Source: Streptomyces sp. F001 (GTDB lineage: Bacteria; Actinomycetota; Actinomycetes; Streptomycetales; Streptomycetaceae). Taken from it: a stretch of DNA of 64,000 bases. Of this stretch, positions 43,581 to 51,075 are shown one piece after another. The notes beneath the pieces are model-generated. The model was not told where the DNA came from. It did not search any database and was given only the letters and a program-made list of their open reading frames with translations. The number at the start of each line of letters is the position of its first letter. The stretch's first letter is position 1. Where the stretch lies: positions 53,499 through 117,498 of the forward strand of contig NZ_QZWF01000018.1 of NCBI RefSeq assembly GCF_004187715.1, given 5' to 3'. Position numbers and translations under genes: made by a program.

Positions 43581-44216
43581 ATGGGAGAGCAGGACATGCC
43601 TACCGGTCCGGCACATGACACGACGAGCGGCAAGCGCCGCCTCGGCGTCATGGGCGGAACGTTCGACCCGATCCACCACGGACACCTGGTCGCGGCGAGC
43701 GAGGTCGCCGCGCAGTTCCACCTCGACGAGGTGGTGTTCGTGCCCACCGGGCAGCCGTGGCAGAAGACCCACCGCAAGGTCTCCCTGGCCGAGGACCGCT
43801 ACCTGATGACGGTCATCGCGACCGCCGAGAACCCGCAGTTCTCGGTGAGCCGTATCGACCTCGACCGCGGTGGCCCCACCTACACCGTGGACACGCTGCG
43901 CGATCTGCGCGCGCTCAACCCCGACACGGACCTGTTCTTCATCACCGGCGCCGACGCCCTCGCCCAGATCCTGACCTGGCGGGACAGCGAGGAGCTGTTC
44001 TCCCTCGCCCACTTCATCGGCGTGACCCGGCCCGGCCACCACCTCAACGATCCCGGGCTCCCCGAGGGCGGCGTCTCCCTGATCGAGGTGCCCGCCCTCG
44101 CCATCTCCTCCACGGACTGCCGTGCGAGAGTCGCCAAGGGCGACCCCATCTGGTATCTGGTGCCGGACGGAGTCGTGCGCTACATCGCCAAACGAGAGCT
44201 GTACCGCGGCGAGTGA
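43581..44216 (+). CDS. nadD: Nicotinate-nucleotide adenylyltransferase
   Basis: NAD biosynthesis: NaMN + ATP to deamido-NAD in the cytoplasm. 211 residues of the nucleotidyltransferase alpha/beta phosphodiesterase superfamily. Key motifs are GVMGGTFDPIHHGHLVAA (GxFxPxHxGH, ~residues 23-39), the substrate segment FVPTGQPWQKTH, and the C-terminal ISSTDCRARVAKG (ISSTxxR signature). The N-terminus is about 20 residues longer than the usual start. ATG 43581 follows a TAGGGT hexamer (43567-43572) with 8 nt between, again a possible leaderless promoter. The next gene starts 16 nt after the stop. Confidence 0.95.
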   Translation: MGEQDMPTGPAHDTTSGKRRLGVMGGTFDPIHHGHLVAASEVAAQFHLDEVVFVPTGQPWQKTHRKVSLAEDRYLMTVIATAENPQFSVSRIDLDRGGPTYTVDTLRDLRALNPDTDLFFITGADALAQILTWRDSEELFSLAHFIGVTRPGHHLNDPGLPEGGVSLIEVPALAISSTDCRARVAKGDPIWYLVPDGVVRYIAKRELYRGE

Positions 44217-44232
44217 GCCGAGAGGGGCACCG

Positions 44233-45897
44233 GTGAACGACCGATACGACGCTGGTCACGGGGGCGACCAGTACGAGCTCGTCGGCTACGACGAGTACGG
44301 CCGGCCTGTGTACCGGCAGGTGCCGCAGCAGCCGTCCCCACAGCAGCCGTACGACCCTTACACACAGCAGGGTTACGGCTACGACCCGTACGCGACGGGC
44401 CAGCAGCAGCCGGTGCCCCCGTACGACCCCTACGGGACGGGGCAGCAGCAGCCGGTGCCGTCGTACGACCCGTACGGGACCGGCCGGCAGCCCCGCGTCG
44501 CCGAGCAGACCGCCTACATCCCGCAGCAGGCGGGCCCGGTCGAGGAACCCGTACGGGACGACCGGGATCACCGGGGCGACCCGGCGTACCAGGACGACCA
44601 GGAGTACCCGGACGACCGGGACTACCGCACCGAACAGTTCGCCTTCGTCGAGGACCCCGACGGGGACTCCGAGGACGTCATCGACTGGCTGAAGTTCACC
44701 GAGAACCGCACCGAGCGCCGCGAGGAGGCCCGGCGCCGCGCCCGCAGCCGCCTCATCGCCCTGGTCGTCGTCCTGGCGCTGGCCGCGACCGGCGGCGTCG
44801 GCTACCTCTGGTACGCCGGAAAGCTCCCCGGCCTGTCGTCGTCCGACGACAAGACCGGCGGTACGACGACCGCGACCGCGCAGAAACGCGACGTGATCGT
44901 CGTCCACCTGCACGACACCAAGAAGGGCGGCACCACCACGGCGCTGCTCGTCGACAACACCACCACCAAGCAGGGCACCACCGTCCTGCTGCCCAACGCT
45001 CTCGCCCTGACCGGCGACGACGGCACGACGACCCTGGCCAAGTCGGTCGAGGACGACGGCTCCTCCGGCACCCGCGAGGCCCTGGACACCGTCCTCGGCA
45101 CCTCGATCCAGGGCACCTGGCGCCTCGACACCCCCTACCTGCAGAACCTCGTCGACCTCGTCGGCAACATCGAGATCGACACCAACGCCGACGTGCCCGA
45201 CCCCGAGGCCAAGAAGAAGGGCGAGGCACCCCTCGTCAACAAGGGCGAGAGCCAGACCCTCAGCGGCAAGATGGCGGTCGCCTACGCCACCTACCGCGCC
45301 TCCGGGGAGGCCCAGAACGCCCAGCTGGAGCGGTTCGGGCAGGTCATGCAGGGCGTGCTGCGCAAGATGTCCTCCGACGCCCAGGCCGCGACGACCACCG
45401 TGCAGACCCTCGCGCAGATCCTCGACCCGTCGCTCACCGACAAGGACCTCGGGACCTTCCTCGCGGGCCTCTCCGACCTCGCCAAGGGCGGCGACCACAA
45501 GACGGCCGTGCTGCCCGTCCAGACCGACGGCACACTGAGCGCGCAGGCCAGTGACAGCGTGGTCAAGGACATCCTCGGCGGCACCGCGAAGAGCCCCGAC
45601 CAGGACGCGGCCGTCCGGGTCTCCGTGCGGAACGCCAGCAGTGTGAAGGACAACACGGAGAAGGCCCGCGTGGTCCTCCTCAACGGCGGCTTCACCTTCC
45701 TGGAGGCCGGTACGGCAGGCAGCGCCCAGGCAGCCTCCGAGGTCACCTACGCGGACGCCGCCGACAAGGAGAACGCCACCGAGGTCGCCAAGACCCTGGG
45801 GCTGCCGGAGGACGCGGTGGTCAAGGGCAAGGTCTCCGCGAACGCGAACGTGTCGGTGGTGCTCGGGCAGGACTACGAGCCGGCCTCGGGCGGTTAA
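44233..45897 (+). CDS. pdtA: Divergent LytR-CpsA-Psr (LCP) family protein with LytR_C domain, PdtA-like
   Basis: Corresponds by position and architecture to the Streptomyces coelicolor polydiglycosylphosphate transferase PdtA, which attaches a wall glycopolymer to peptidoglycan. 554 residues. A cytoplasmic Tyr/Pro/Gln-rich region (~1-165) has three tandem YDPY-x-TGQQQPVP units. A transmembrane helix (~172-195) follows, then an LCP-like domain (~215-430) and a LytR_C domain (~455-550) recognisable from VRVSVRNASSV and VVLLNGGF. The LCP part is unusual: where canonical members have RSDTMML and SIPRD, this one reads TTTALLV and LLPNAL, so the usual Arg/Asp catalytic set is not evident. GTG start 16 nt after nadD with GAGGGGC upstream. 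Confidence 0.75.
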   Translation: MNDRYDAGHGGDQYELVGYDEYGRPVYRQVPQQPSPQQPYDPYTQQGYGYDPYATGQQQPVPPYDPYGTGQQQPVPSYDPYGTGRQPRVAEQTAYIPQQAGPVEEPVRDDRDHRGDPAYQDDQEYPDDRDYRTEQFAFVEDPDGDSEDVIDWLKFTENRTERREEARRRARSRLIALVVVLALAATGGVGYLWYAGKLPGLSSSDDKTGGTTTATAQKRDVIVVHLHDTKKGGTTTALLVDNTTTKQGTTVLLPNALALTGDDGTTTLAKSVEDDGSSGTREALDTVLGTSIQGTWRLDTPYLQNLVDLVGNIEIDTNADVPDPEAKKKGEAPLVNKGESQTLSGKMAVAYATYRASGEAQNAQLERFGQVMQGVLRKMSSDAQAATTTVQTLAQILDPSLTDKDLGTFLAGLSDLAKGGDHKTAVLPVQTDGTLSAQASDSVVKDILGGTAKSPDQDAAVRVSVRNASSVKDNTEKARVVLLNGGFTFLEAGTAGSAQAASEVTYADAADKENATEVAKTLGLPEDAVVKGKVSANANVSVVLGQDYEPASGG

Positions 45898-45966
45898 TCG
45901 CGTGGGGTGCCGTCGGCGGTCCGTGAGACCCTTGAGGACAAGTGACCGCCGACGGAAAGCCATGTA

Positions 45967-46413
45967 GTGACCGCAACAGACCGATCTCTCGAGCTCATCA
46001 ACACCGCCGCCCAGGCGGCCGCCGACAAGCTCGCGCACGACGTCATCGCCTACGACGTGAGCGATGTGCTGTCGATCACGGATGCCTTCCTGCTGGCGTC
46101 CGCGCCCAACGACCGCCAGGTCAAGTCGATCGTCGACGAGATCGAGGAACGGCTCCAGAAGGAACTCGGCGCCAAGCCGGTGCGCCGCGAGGGCGACCGC
46201 GAGGCCCGCTGGGTGCTGCTGGACTACGTCGACATCGTCGTCCACGTCCAGCACAGCGAGGAGCGGGTCTTCTACGCCCTGGAGCGGCTGTGGAAGGACT
46301 GCCCCGAGCTCGAGCTGCCTGCCGACGCCAAGGCCACCCGCGGCAAGGCCGAGGAGCACGCCAAGCTGCAGGCCGCCGAGGAGGCCGCCGAGACAGGTGG
46401 TGAGTGGCGGTGA
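45967..46413 (+). CDS. rsfS: Ribosomal silencing factor RsfS
   Basis: Binds ribosomal protein uL14 and blocks subunit joining under nutrient limitation. 148 residues. The family core is visible in INTAAQAAADKLAHDVIAYD, DVLSITDAFLLASAPNDRQV, REGDREARWVLLDYVDIVVH and VFYALERLWKDCP. The C-terminal ~30 residues are a charged extension (ADAKATRGKAEEHAKLQAAE). GTG start 69 nt after the LCP gene. Overlaps the histidine phosphatase start by 4 nt (GTGA), indicating translational coupling, as in the standard nadD-rsfS-phosphatase order of actinobacteria. Confidence 0.94.
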   Translation: MTATDRSLELINTAAQAAADKLAHDVIAYDVSDVLSITDAFLLASAPNDRQVKSIVDEIEERLQKELGAKPVRREGDREARWVLLDYVDIVVHVQHSEERVFYALERLWKDCPELELPADAKATRGKAEEHAKLQAAEEAAETGGEWR

Positions 46414-47081
46414 GCGCCACCGGGGAGGTGACCGGCCCGAAGCCGGGCCGCGGCCGCCGCGTCATCCTCTGGCGGCACGGCCAGACCTCCTGGAACGTGG
46501 AGCGCCGCTTCCAGGGCACCACCGACGTCGAGCTGACCGAGACCGGCCTGGCCCAGGCCCGCCGCGCCGCCCGGCTGCTGGCCTCCCTCAAGCCCGACGC
46601 GATCGTCTCCTCGGACCTGCAGCGGGCCGCGAACACGGCCGCCGAGCTGGCCGCGCTCACCGGCCTGGAGGTCAACCACACCGAGGCCCTGCGCGAGACC
46701 TACGCGGGCGTCTGGCAAGGCCTGACGCACGACGAGATCATCGCCCGGCACGGCGAGGAGTACGCCGCGTGGAAGCGCGGTGAGCCGGTGCGCCGCGGCG
46801 GCGGCGAACTGGAGACCGAGGTCGCCGACCGCGCAGCCCCGGTCGTGCTCCGGCACGCCGAGAAGCTGCCCGACGACGGCACGCTGGTCGTGGTCAGCCA
46901 CGGCGGCACCATCCGCACCACGATCGGCCGTCTCCTCGGCCTGGAGTCCCGCCACTGGGAGAGCCTCGGCGGGCTCTCCAACTGCTGCTGGTCCGTCCTC
47001 GGCGAGGGCGCCCGCGGCTGGCGGCTGCTCGAGCACAACGCCGGCACACTGCCGGAGCCGGTGCTCGGCGACGACGACTGA
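46410..47081 (+). CDS. Histidine phosphatase (phosphoglycerate mutase) family protein
   Basis: 223 residues. The catalytic RHG motif is in LWRHGQTSWNVERRFQG, with the phospho-accepting His at ~residue 20. SSDLQRAANTAAEL supplies the conserved Arg, ETYAGVWQGLTHDEI the Glu, and VVVSHGGTIRTTIG the second catalytic His. The family includes sugar-phosphate phosphatases and cobalamin/glucosyl-3-phosphoglycerate enzymes; which substrate is used cannot be told. The GTG at 46410 gives a GTGA overlap with rsfS and has AGGTGG 9 nt upstream; GTG 46404 is a less likely alternative. A tRNA-Ala gene follows. Confidence 0.92.
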   Translation: MSATGEVTGPKPGRGRRVILWRHGQTSWNVERRFQGTTDVELTETGLAQARRAARLLASLKPDAIVSSDLQRAANTAAELAALTGLEVNHTEALRETYAGVWQGLTHDEIIARHGEEYAAWKRGEPVRRGGGELETEVADRAAPVVLRHAEKLPDDGTLVVVSHGGTIRTTIGRLLGLESRHWESLGGLSNCCWSVLGEGARGWRLLEHNAGTLPEPVLGDDD

Positions 47082-47198
47082 GCGGCGGAGTCCACCAGGG
47101 GCCCGGATTTCACTTTCCGGCAGGTCGCAGGCTAAAGTTCTTCTTGTTCGCCCCGCCGAGCGGGGCGAAACACCATGCGGCTCCGCCGCGTGGCACCA

Positions 47199-47271
47199 GG
47201 GGCTATAGCTCAGTTGGTAGAGCGCCTGCATGGCATGCAGGAGGTCAGGAGTTCAATTCTCCTTAGCTCCA
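47199..47271 (+). tRNA. tRNA-Ala (GGC)
   Basis: 73-nt cloverleaf: acceptor GGGGCTA/TAGCTCC with one G-T pair, D-arm GCTC...GAGC, anticodon stem CCTGC/GCAGG with loop ATGGCAT giving anticodon GGC (Ala, GCC codons), T-arm AGGAG-TTCAATT-CTCCT, discriminator A73. The 3' CCA is not encoded. An identical copy lies at 49182-49254. Confidence 0.97.
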
Positions 47272-47278
47272 CGGACGA

Positions 47279-47312
47279 ATCCCGTCCCCCTCAGGGGGCG
47301 GGATTTTTCGTT
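47279..47312 (+). terminator. Terminator after first tRNA-Ala
   Basis: ATCCCGTCCCCC / GGGGGCGGGAT stem with one bulged T and a TCA loop, followed by TTTTCG: a classical intrinsic terminator. Confidence 0.92.
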
Positions 47313-47477
47313 GTCGCCCGCTTGAGCGGTCCGGGCCCGGGAGGCGTATACCTCTCTGGGAGGCGCGCCCGGGCTGCCGTGTCCGGACTGGTACCAAGGC
47401 GTCGCTGACCGTATTGGTCCGGTCGTGGCAGAATCAAACGGCCGGAAGGGGGCGCGGCCCGACGGGAGGGAGTAGCG

Positions 47478-47654
47478 ATGCCTGCGAGCATCCTCGAGGA
47501 GGTCGGCCACCTCCTCGGCGGAGCGGCGTTGATACGGGACACGATCACCCGCCTCAGCTGCCCTTCCTGCGGTTCCGCGCATGTCGCCCAGGTCCTCGGG
47601 GACAACGGCGGCATCTCGTACGTGTGCACGGCCTGCGGCCACAGCTGGAGCTGA
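47478..47654 (+). CDS. Small zinc-ribbon protein (58 aa)
   Basis: 58 residues: a short helix (PASILEEVGHLLGGAALIRD) followed by a zinc ribbon with two knuckles, CPSCG and CTACG, 20 residues apart. The end CTACGHSWS resembles the zinc ribbon of TFIIS-like or ribosomal zinc proteins. ATG 47478, preceded by GGGAGGGAG at ideal spacing. The next gene, also a small Cys-pair protein, begins 3 nt after the stop, so they form a two-gene unit. A nucleic-acid-binding or metal-storage role is possible; function unknown. Confidence 0.8.
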   Translation: MPASILEEVGHLLGGAALIRDTITRLSCPSCGSAHVAQVLGDNGGISYVCTACGHSWS

Positions 47655-47657
47655 TCG

Positions 47658-47891
47658 ATGGGTGCACACAGGCGGAAGTGCGACTGGTGCGGCAGCGGCA
47701 CCCCGATCGTCCGCGACATGGAACCGGTGAACCCCGACTACCAGTACTGGTGCGAGGAATGCGCGCGGGCGCTGATCATAAAGGGCGACCCGATCGAGAC
47801 GTACCGCGAACTGGAGGGCGAGCCGATCTACGGCCGCCTCCTGGAGGAGCACTGCACGCTCAAACGGTTCTACTCGTTCGTGACGGCCTGA
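47658..47891 (+). CDS. Small Cys-pair (zinc-binding-like) protein (77 aa)
   Basis: 77 residues beginning GAHRRKCDWCGSG, with a second Cys pair in QYWCEECARALI, so four cysteines in two CxxC pairs are positioned to bind one zinc. The C-terminal half (DPIETYRELEGEPIYGRLLE) is a predicted helix. ATG start 3 nt after the preceding zinc-ribbon gene, within a GAGCTGATCG context. The last 32 nt overlap the convergent glycosyltransferase gene. I know of no assigned function. Confidence 0.75.
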   Translation: MGAHRRKCDWCGSGTPIVRDMEPVNPDYQYWCEECARALIIKGDPIETYRELEGEPIYGRLLEEHCTLKRFYSFVTA

Positions 47892-49068
47892 CCTCTGCTG
47901 CGCCCGTGCCCGCCGAGGCCGCGGCGAGCCCGAGGAAGAGGCAGCCCGTGGCTGCGTAGAGCCCCGACAGAGTGAACTCGATGCCGCCCTGGTCGAGTTC
48001 GGGCCGCCCCGGGCCATGTGGCACCCACCACAGGGCGTACGAGCAGAACACCAGCAGCGTGCCGACGGCAACCGCGCGGTGTCCGCGCGCTGCCAGAACG
48101 AGCACCACGGGCACGCACCACACCCAGTGGTGCGACCACGACACCGGGCAGACGAGCAGCGCCGTCACCGCACAGCAGGCCACCGCCCACGCCCGCTCGC
48201 CCCGCAACTCCGCCACCACCGCCACCGCCAGCCCCGCCCCGGCCACGACGGCCGCGACGGCAGCCCAGACGGCGCCGGGATCAGGCGTGTGCAGCAGCCG
48301 GGCGAGGACGCCGCGCAGGGCCTGGTTCGCCGTCTCCTCGGCATACCCGACCCGGCCCGTCCGGAAGACCATGTGGGTCCAGAACCGCCACGAGTCGTAC
48401 GGCAGGACGGCCGCCGCGAGGACGGTCGCGCCGGCGAACGTGACCGCCGCCCCGCGCGCGTGCCGCAGCCAAGGGCCGCTGCGACGCCCCCGGTGCGCCA
48501 CGACACCGGTGGCGAGCAGGAAGACGGCGAACAGAGCGGGTGTCAGCTTGACGGCCGCCGCGAGCCCGATGCCCAGGCCCGCCCAGCGGTCGGGACGCCG
48601 TGCCAGATCCCACAGCACCAGCACCGCGAGCAGCAGATTGACCTGCCCGTACCGCAGCGTCGTCCACACCGGCTCGCACCACACGGCGACCGCCGAGACC
48701 CACCAGACCGTCGCCACGCGCGCGTGCCCCACGAGCCGCAGCGACAGCCGCACCAGCACCACAAGGAGGGCGAGGTTCCCGGCTGTCGCCAGCGTGCGCA
48801 GGCTCTCCGTGTCGGGGAGTGTCAGCGGGGTGAACAGCAGGGCCGCGAACGGCGGGTAGGTGGCGGGCAGTTGCGCCCAGGTCGCCCGCAGCGCGTACAG
48901 ATCGCCGCCCGCCCGTACGGTCGCGCCCTCGGCCCGGTACACCATCAGGTCGAGCATCGAGACGTGGGCGGCGCGCTGGGCGATCCAGAACGCCGCGAAG
49001 GAAACGAGGCACGCCGTAAGGGCTACCGGCGCCCGACGGTGGACGGCGGAGAACGCGATCACGGTCAC
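47860..49068 (-). CDS. Membrane glycosyltransferase, GT87/DUF2029 type
   Basis: About 402 residues with ten or more hydrophobic helices. GT-C mannosyltransferase features include the acidic loop after the first helix (SMLDLMVYRAEGATVRAGGD, with the D-L-x-V-Y-R motif), LYALRATWAQLPATYPPFAAL, the helix start AVKLTPALFAVFLL and SWSHHWVWCVPVVL near the C-terminus. Enzymes of this family use polyprenyl-phosphate sugars on the outer membrane face to glycosylate lipids or proteins. GTG 49068 is preferred: TATGGT lies 8 nt upstream at leaderless spacing, and the 36 upstream in-frame residues are not membrane-like. Located between two identical tRNA genes. Confidence 0.82.
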   Translation of the reverse strand: MTVIAFSAVHRRAPVALTACLVSFAAFWIAQRAAHVSMLDLMVYRAEGATVRAGGDLYALRATWAQLPATYPPFAALLFTPLTLPDTESLRTLATAGNLALLVVLVRLSLRLVGHARVATVWWVSAVAVWCEPVWTTLRYGQVNLLLAVLVLWDLARRPDRWAGLGIGLAAAVKLTPALFAVFLLATGVVAHRGRRSGPWLRHARGAAVTFAGATVLAAAVLPYDSWRFWTHMVFRTGRVGYAEETANQALRGVLARLLHTPDPGAVWAAVAAVVAGAGLAVAVVAELRGERAWAVACCAVTALLVCPVSWSHHWVWCVPVVLVLAARGHRAVAVGTLLVFCSYALWWVPHGPGRPELDQGGIEFTLSGLYAATGCLFLGLAAASAGTGAAEVRPSRTSRTV

Positions 49069-49181
49069 GGGGATCGACCATAGCGGTCGTATCGGCGCAG
49101 AACGGAAACGATTTGGTGATGCCCCGGGTAGACCGTGTAAAGTTGGCGTCGCCGCCGGGGAAACCGGGCGGAACAATACAA

Positions 49182-49254
49182 GGGGCTATAGCTCAGTTGG
49201 TAGAGCGCCTGCATGGCATGCAGGAGGTCAGGAGTTCAATTCTCCTTAGCTCCA
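49182..49254 (+). tRNA. tRNA-Ala (GGC), second copy
   Basis: 73 nt, identical base for base to the copy at 47199-47271, including anticodon GGC and the absence of encoded CCA. Flanking sequences differ, apart from a G-rich run before each copy. Confidence 0.97.
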
Positions 49255-49261
49255 CAAGTGT

Positions 49262-49314
49262 GAGGGCGACCTGCGTCCGCTGAAAAGCGCGGACCAGGTC
49301 GCCCTCGTCGTTTT
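49262..49314 (+). terminator. Terminator after second tRNA-Ala
   Basis: 12-bp stem GAGGGCGACCTG / CAGGTCGCCCTC with an inner GTCCGC/GCGGAC hairpin, followed by GTCGTTTT. Confidence 0.9.
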
Positions 49315-49420
49315 CTGCGCGGCTGCGCCGCGTGTGGCGGGGGCTCTGCCACCCGCACCCCCACGGGCCTGTCCATGCGGCCGTCGGCCCGGAGCAAGCG
49401 CGGCACGGCCGACCGGAGTT

Positions 49421-49453
49421 GAAGGGGCCACCCCTGGACGGGACGGCCCCTTC
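49421..49453. terminator. Hairpin at the end of the NuoF-like gene
   Basis: GAAGGGGCC / GGCCCCTTC 9-bp stem, 8-9 nt from the end of the minus-strand NuoF-like gene; it may act in both directions. Confidence 0.65.
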
Positions 49454-49461
49454 CTTCGTGC

Positions 49462-51075
49462 TCAGCGGCCGAGGGCGCGGCGGCCGCGGACCTGGGAGAG
49501 GACCGGGAGGTTGTTGCGGGTGGGCGCCTGGGAGCGGGTGTCCTCCTCGATGCGCAGGGCGAGGGCCGGGCAGCGGCGGACCGCGCGCATCGCCTTGTCC
49601 TCCGCCCGGCGCGGCACCTGGGCCTGGGCGACGGTCGGGAAACCGTCGGCGCCGAGTTCGAAGACCTCCGGGAGGATGTCGGCGCACAGCCCGTGGCCTC
49701 GGCACAGCGTCCAGTCGACGTAGATCTTCTGACGGCTGGGGCCGTTCTCCCCGGACTCGCCGCCGCCCGGGATGCCCGTCGGGGCCCTGCCGCCCTCGAA
49801 GAGCGGCAGAACGCCCTCCACGGGTCGTCCGCAGCCGTTTCCGAGGACATGGGCCGCCAGGTCGTCGGTGAAGGCCTTGACGGTCGACTCCAGGAACATC
49901 GCCGAGCCGTCCGGGTGCGAGCATGCGCCGCGCCGCTTCACGTTCTTGGCGACCTGCTTGAGCGCCTCCAGGGCGGCCGGGCCGCCGCCGTTGAGGATGT
50001 CCTCCATACCGCGCGCGGCGGCCGGCAGGCCGAGGTAGCAGGGACCGCACTGGCCCGCGCTCTCCTCCGCCAGCCACTGCGCCACCCGCAGCGACTCGCC
50101 GAGCGGGCAGGTGTCCTGACTGATCGGCAGGATCGCGCCGGCACCGAGCGAACCGCCCACCGCGTCGAGCGAATTGCGGGAGACGATCGCTTCGTTCACC
50201 GTCGCCGCGTCGATCCACTTGCCGTGGTAGCCGCCGGTGAGCACCCCCTGCGGGACGGGCGGGGCGCCGGCCAGCTGGAGGACGTAGCGCAGCGGCACGC
50301 CCGTGGGGACCTCGATCACCATGGGGCGGGCGACCGCGCCGGAGACCGTGAGCATGACGGTGCCCGGCTCGTCGTACAGGCCGGTGTTGCCGTAGCGCTC
50401 CGGGCCGATGCGGGCGGCGATCGCCAGCTGGGCGAACGTCTCGGCGTTGGACAGGAGTGTGGGCGCGCCGCCGACGCCGCTCTGCGAGGCGCTGATCTTG
50501 CGGCCGGGCGGGATCGCCGGGCCGCCGTCGATGGAGCGGATCAGGGAGGCGGCGGCTCCCGTGACCATACGGACCGGATTGCGCTGCACGCGCGCGCGGA
50601 GTGCCGATCGGCGTCCGTTGCTCAGGCCGCGTTCGGCGAGCGCGGCCTCCATGGAGCGTTGCGTGGACTCACGGGTGACCCCCACCACGAGCGTGCGGGC
50701 ACCCAGTGCCTCGGCGCACAGCAGCGCGCCGTCGAGGATCAGATGCGGGGCACGGTTGATCAGCACCGTGTCCTTGCGGCAGGCCGGTTCGTCCTCACTG
50801 CCGTTGACGACGACCACCGGCCGGACGCCGCGCTTGATCGCCGACTCGGCGACCGAGCGCAGCTTCTTGTGGAAGGGGAAGCCCGCGCCGCCGCGGCCCT
50901 TGAGGTTGATGCGTTCGGCGAGCTGCGCGAGCTGCTCGCCGCCCATGGGTTCGAGCGGCCCGTGCACCTTCAGGTGCATGGGCAGATCGAGTCTTTCGAC
51001 AAGGTCGAAGCCCGACGTGAGCTGGGGAAGACCGACCACGCGGACTTCTGGGACGTCGGGCAGGGCCTCGTTCAC
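49462..51075 (-). CDS. NuoF-like flavo-iron-sulphur protein with C-terminal ferredoxin domain
   Basis: Related to the NADH-binding subunit (51-kDa/NuoF) of complex I. 537 residues. NuoF-like FMN region LKGRGGAGFPFHKKL and VNGSEDEPACRKDTVLINR (~57-110), then a SLBB-like segment (~235-300), and an N3-cluster-like segment ESAGQCGPCYLG (~332-343) with another Cys in RRGACSHPDG (~378). The first Cys of the usual ESCxxCxPC is Ala here. A C-terminal ferredoxin module (~445-510) has DWTLCRGHGLC and RRCPALAL, the C-x5-C...CP arrangement of 3Fe-4S ferredoxins. GTG start overlaps the stop of the upstream membrane gene as GTGA. No other nuo genes are nearby, so it works outside complex I, presumably with that membrane protein. 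Confidence 0.82.
   Translation of the reverse strand: MNEALPDVPEVRVVGLPQLTSGFDLVERLDLPMHLKVHGPLEPMGGEQLAQLAERINLKGRGGAGFPFHKKLRSVAESAIKRGVRPVVVVNGSEDEPACRKDTVLINRAPHLILDGALLCAEALGARTLVVGVTRESTQRSMEAALAERGLSNGRRSALRARVQRNPVRMVTGAAASLIRSIDGGPAIPPGRKISASQSGVGGAPTLLSNAETFAQLAIAARIGPERYGNTGLYDEPGTVMLTVSGAVARPMVIEVPTGVPLRYVLQLAGAPPVPQGVLTGGYHGKWIDAATVNEAIVSRNSLDAVGGSLGAGAILPISQDTCPLGESLRVAQWLAEESAGQCGPCYLGLPAAARGMEDILNGGGPAALEALKQVAKNVKRRGACSHPDGSAMFLESTVKAFTDDLAAHVLGNGCGRPVEGVLPLFEGGRAPTGIPGGGESGENGPSRQKIYVDWTLCRGHGLCADILPEVFELGADGFPTVAQAQVPRRAEDKAMRAVRRCPALALRIEEDTRSQAPTRNNLPVLSQVRGRRALGR

Noticed and set aside
47199..49254. Integrative element between the two tRNA-Ala genes
   Set aside because: No integrase, excisionase or replication gene is present in the 2-kb interval, and the repeats are complete tRNA genes with their own terminators rather than att fragments.
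50795..51071. C-terminal extension of the cytochrome-like gene through the NuoF-like gene
   Set aside because: The Arg/Thr/Pro-rich extension is out of frame with the true tail; the neighbouring frame ends with a sensible C-terminus and a GTGA overlap, so the extension is a frameshift artefact.
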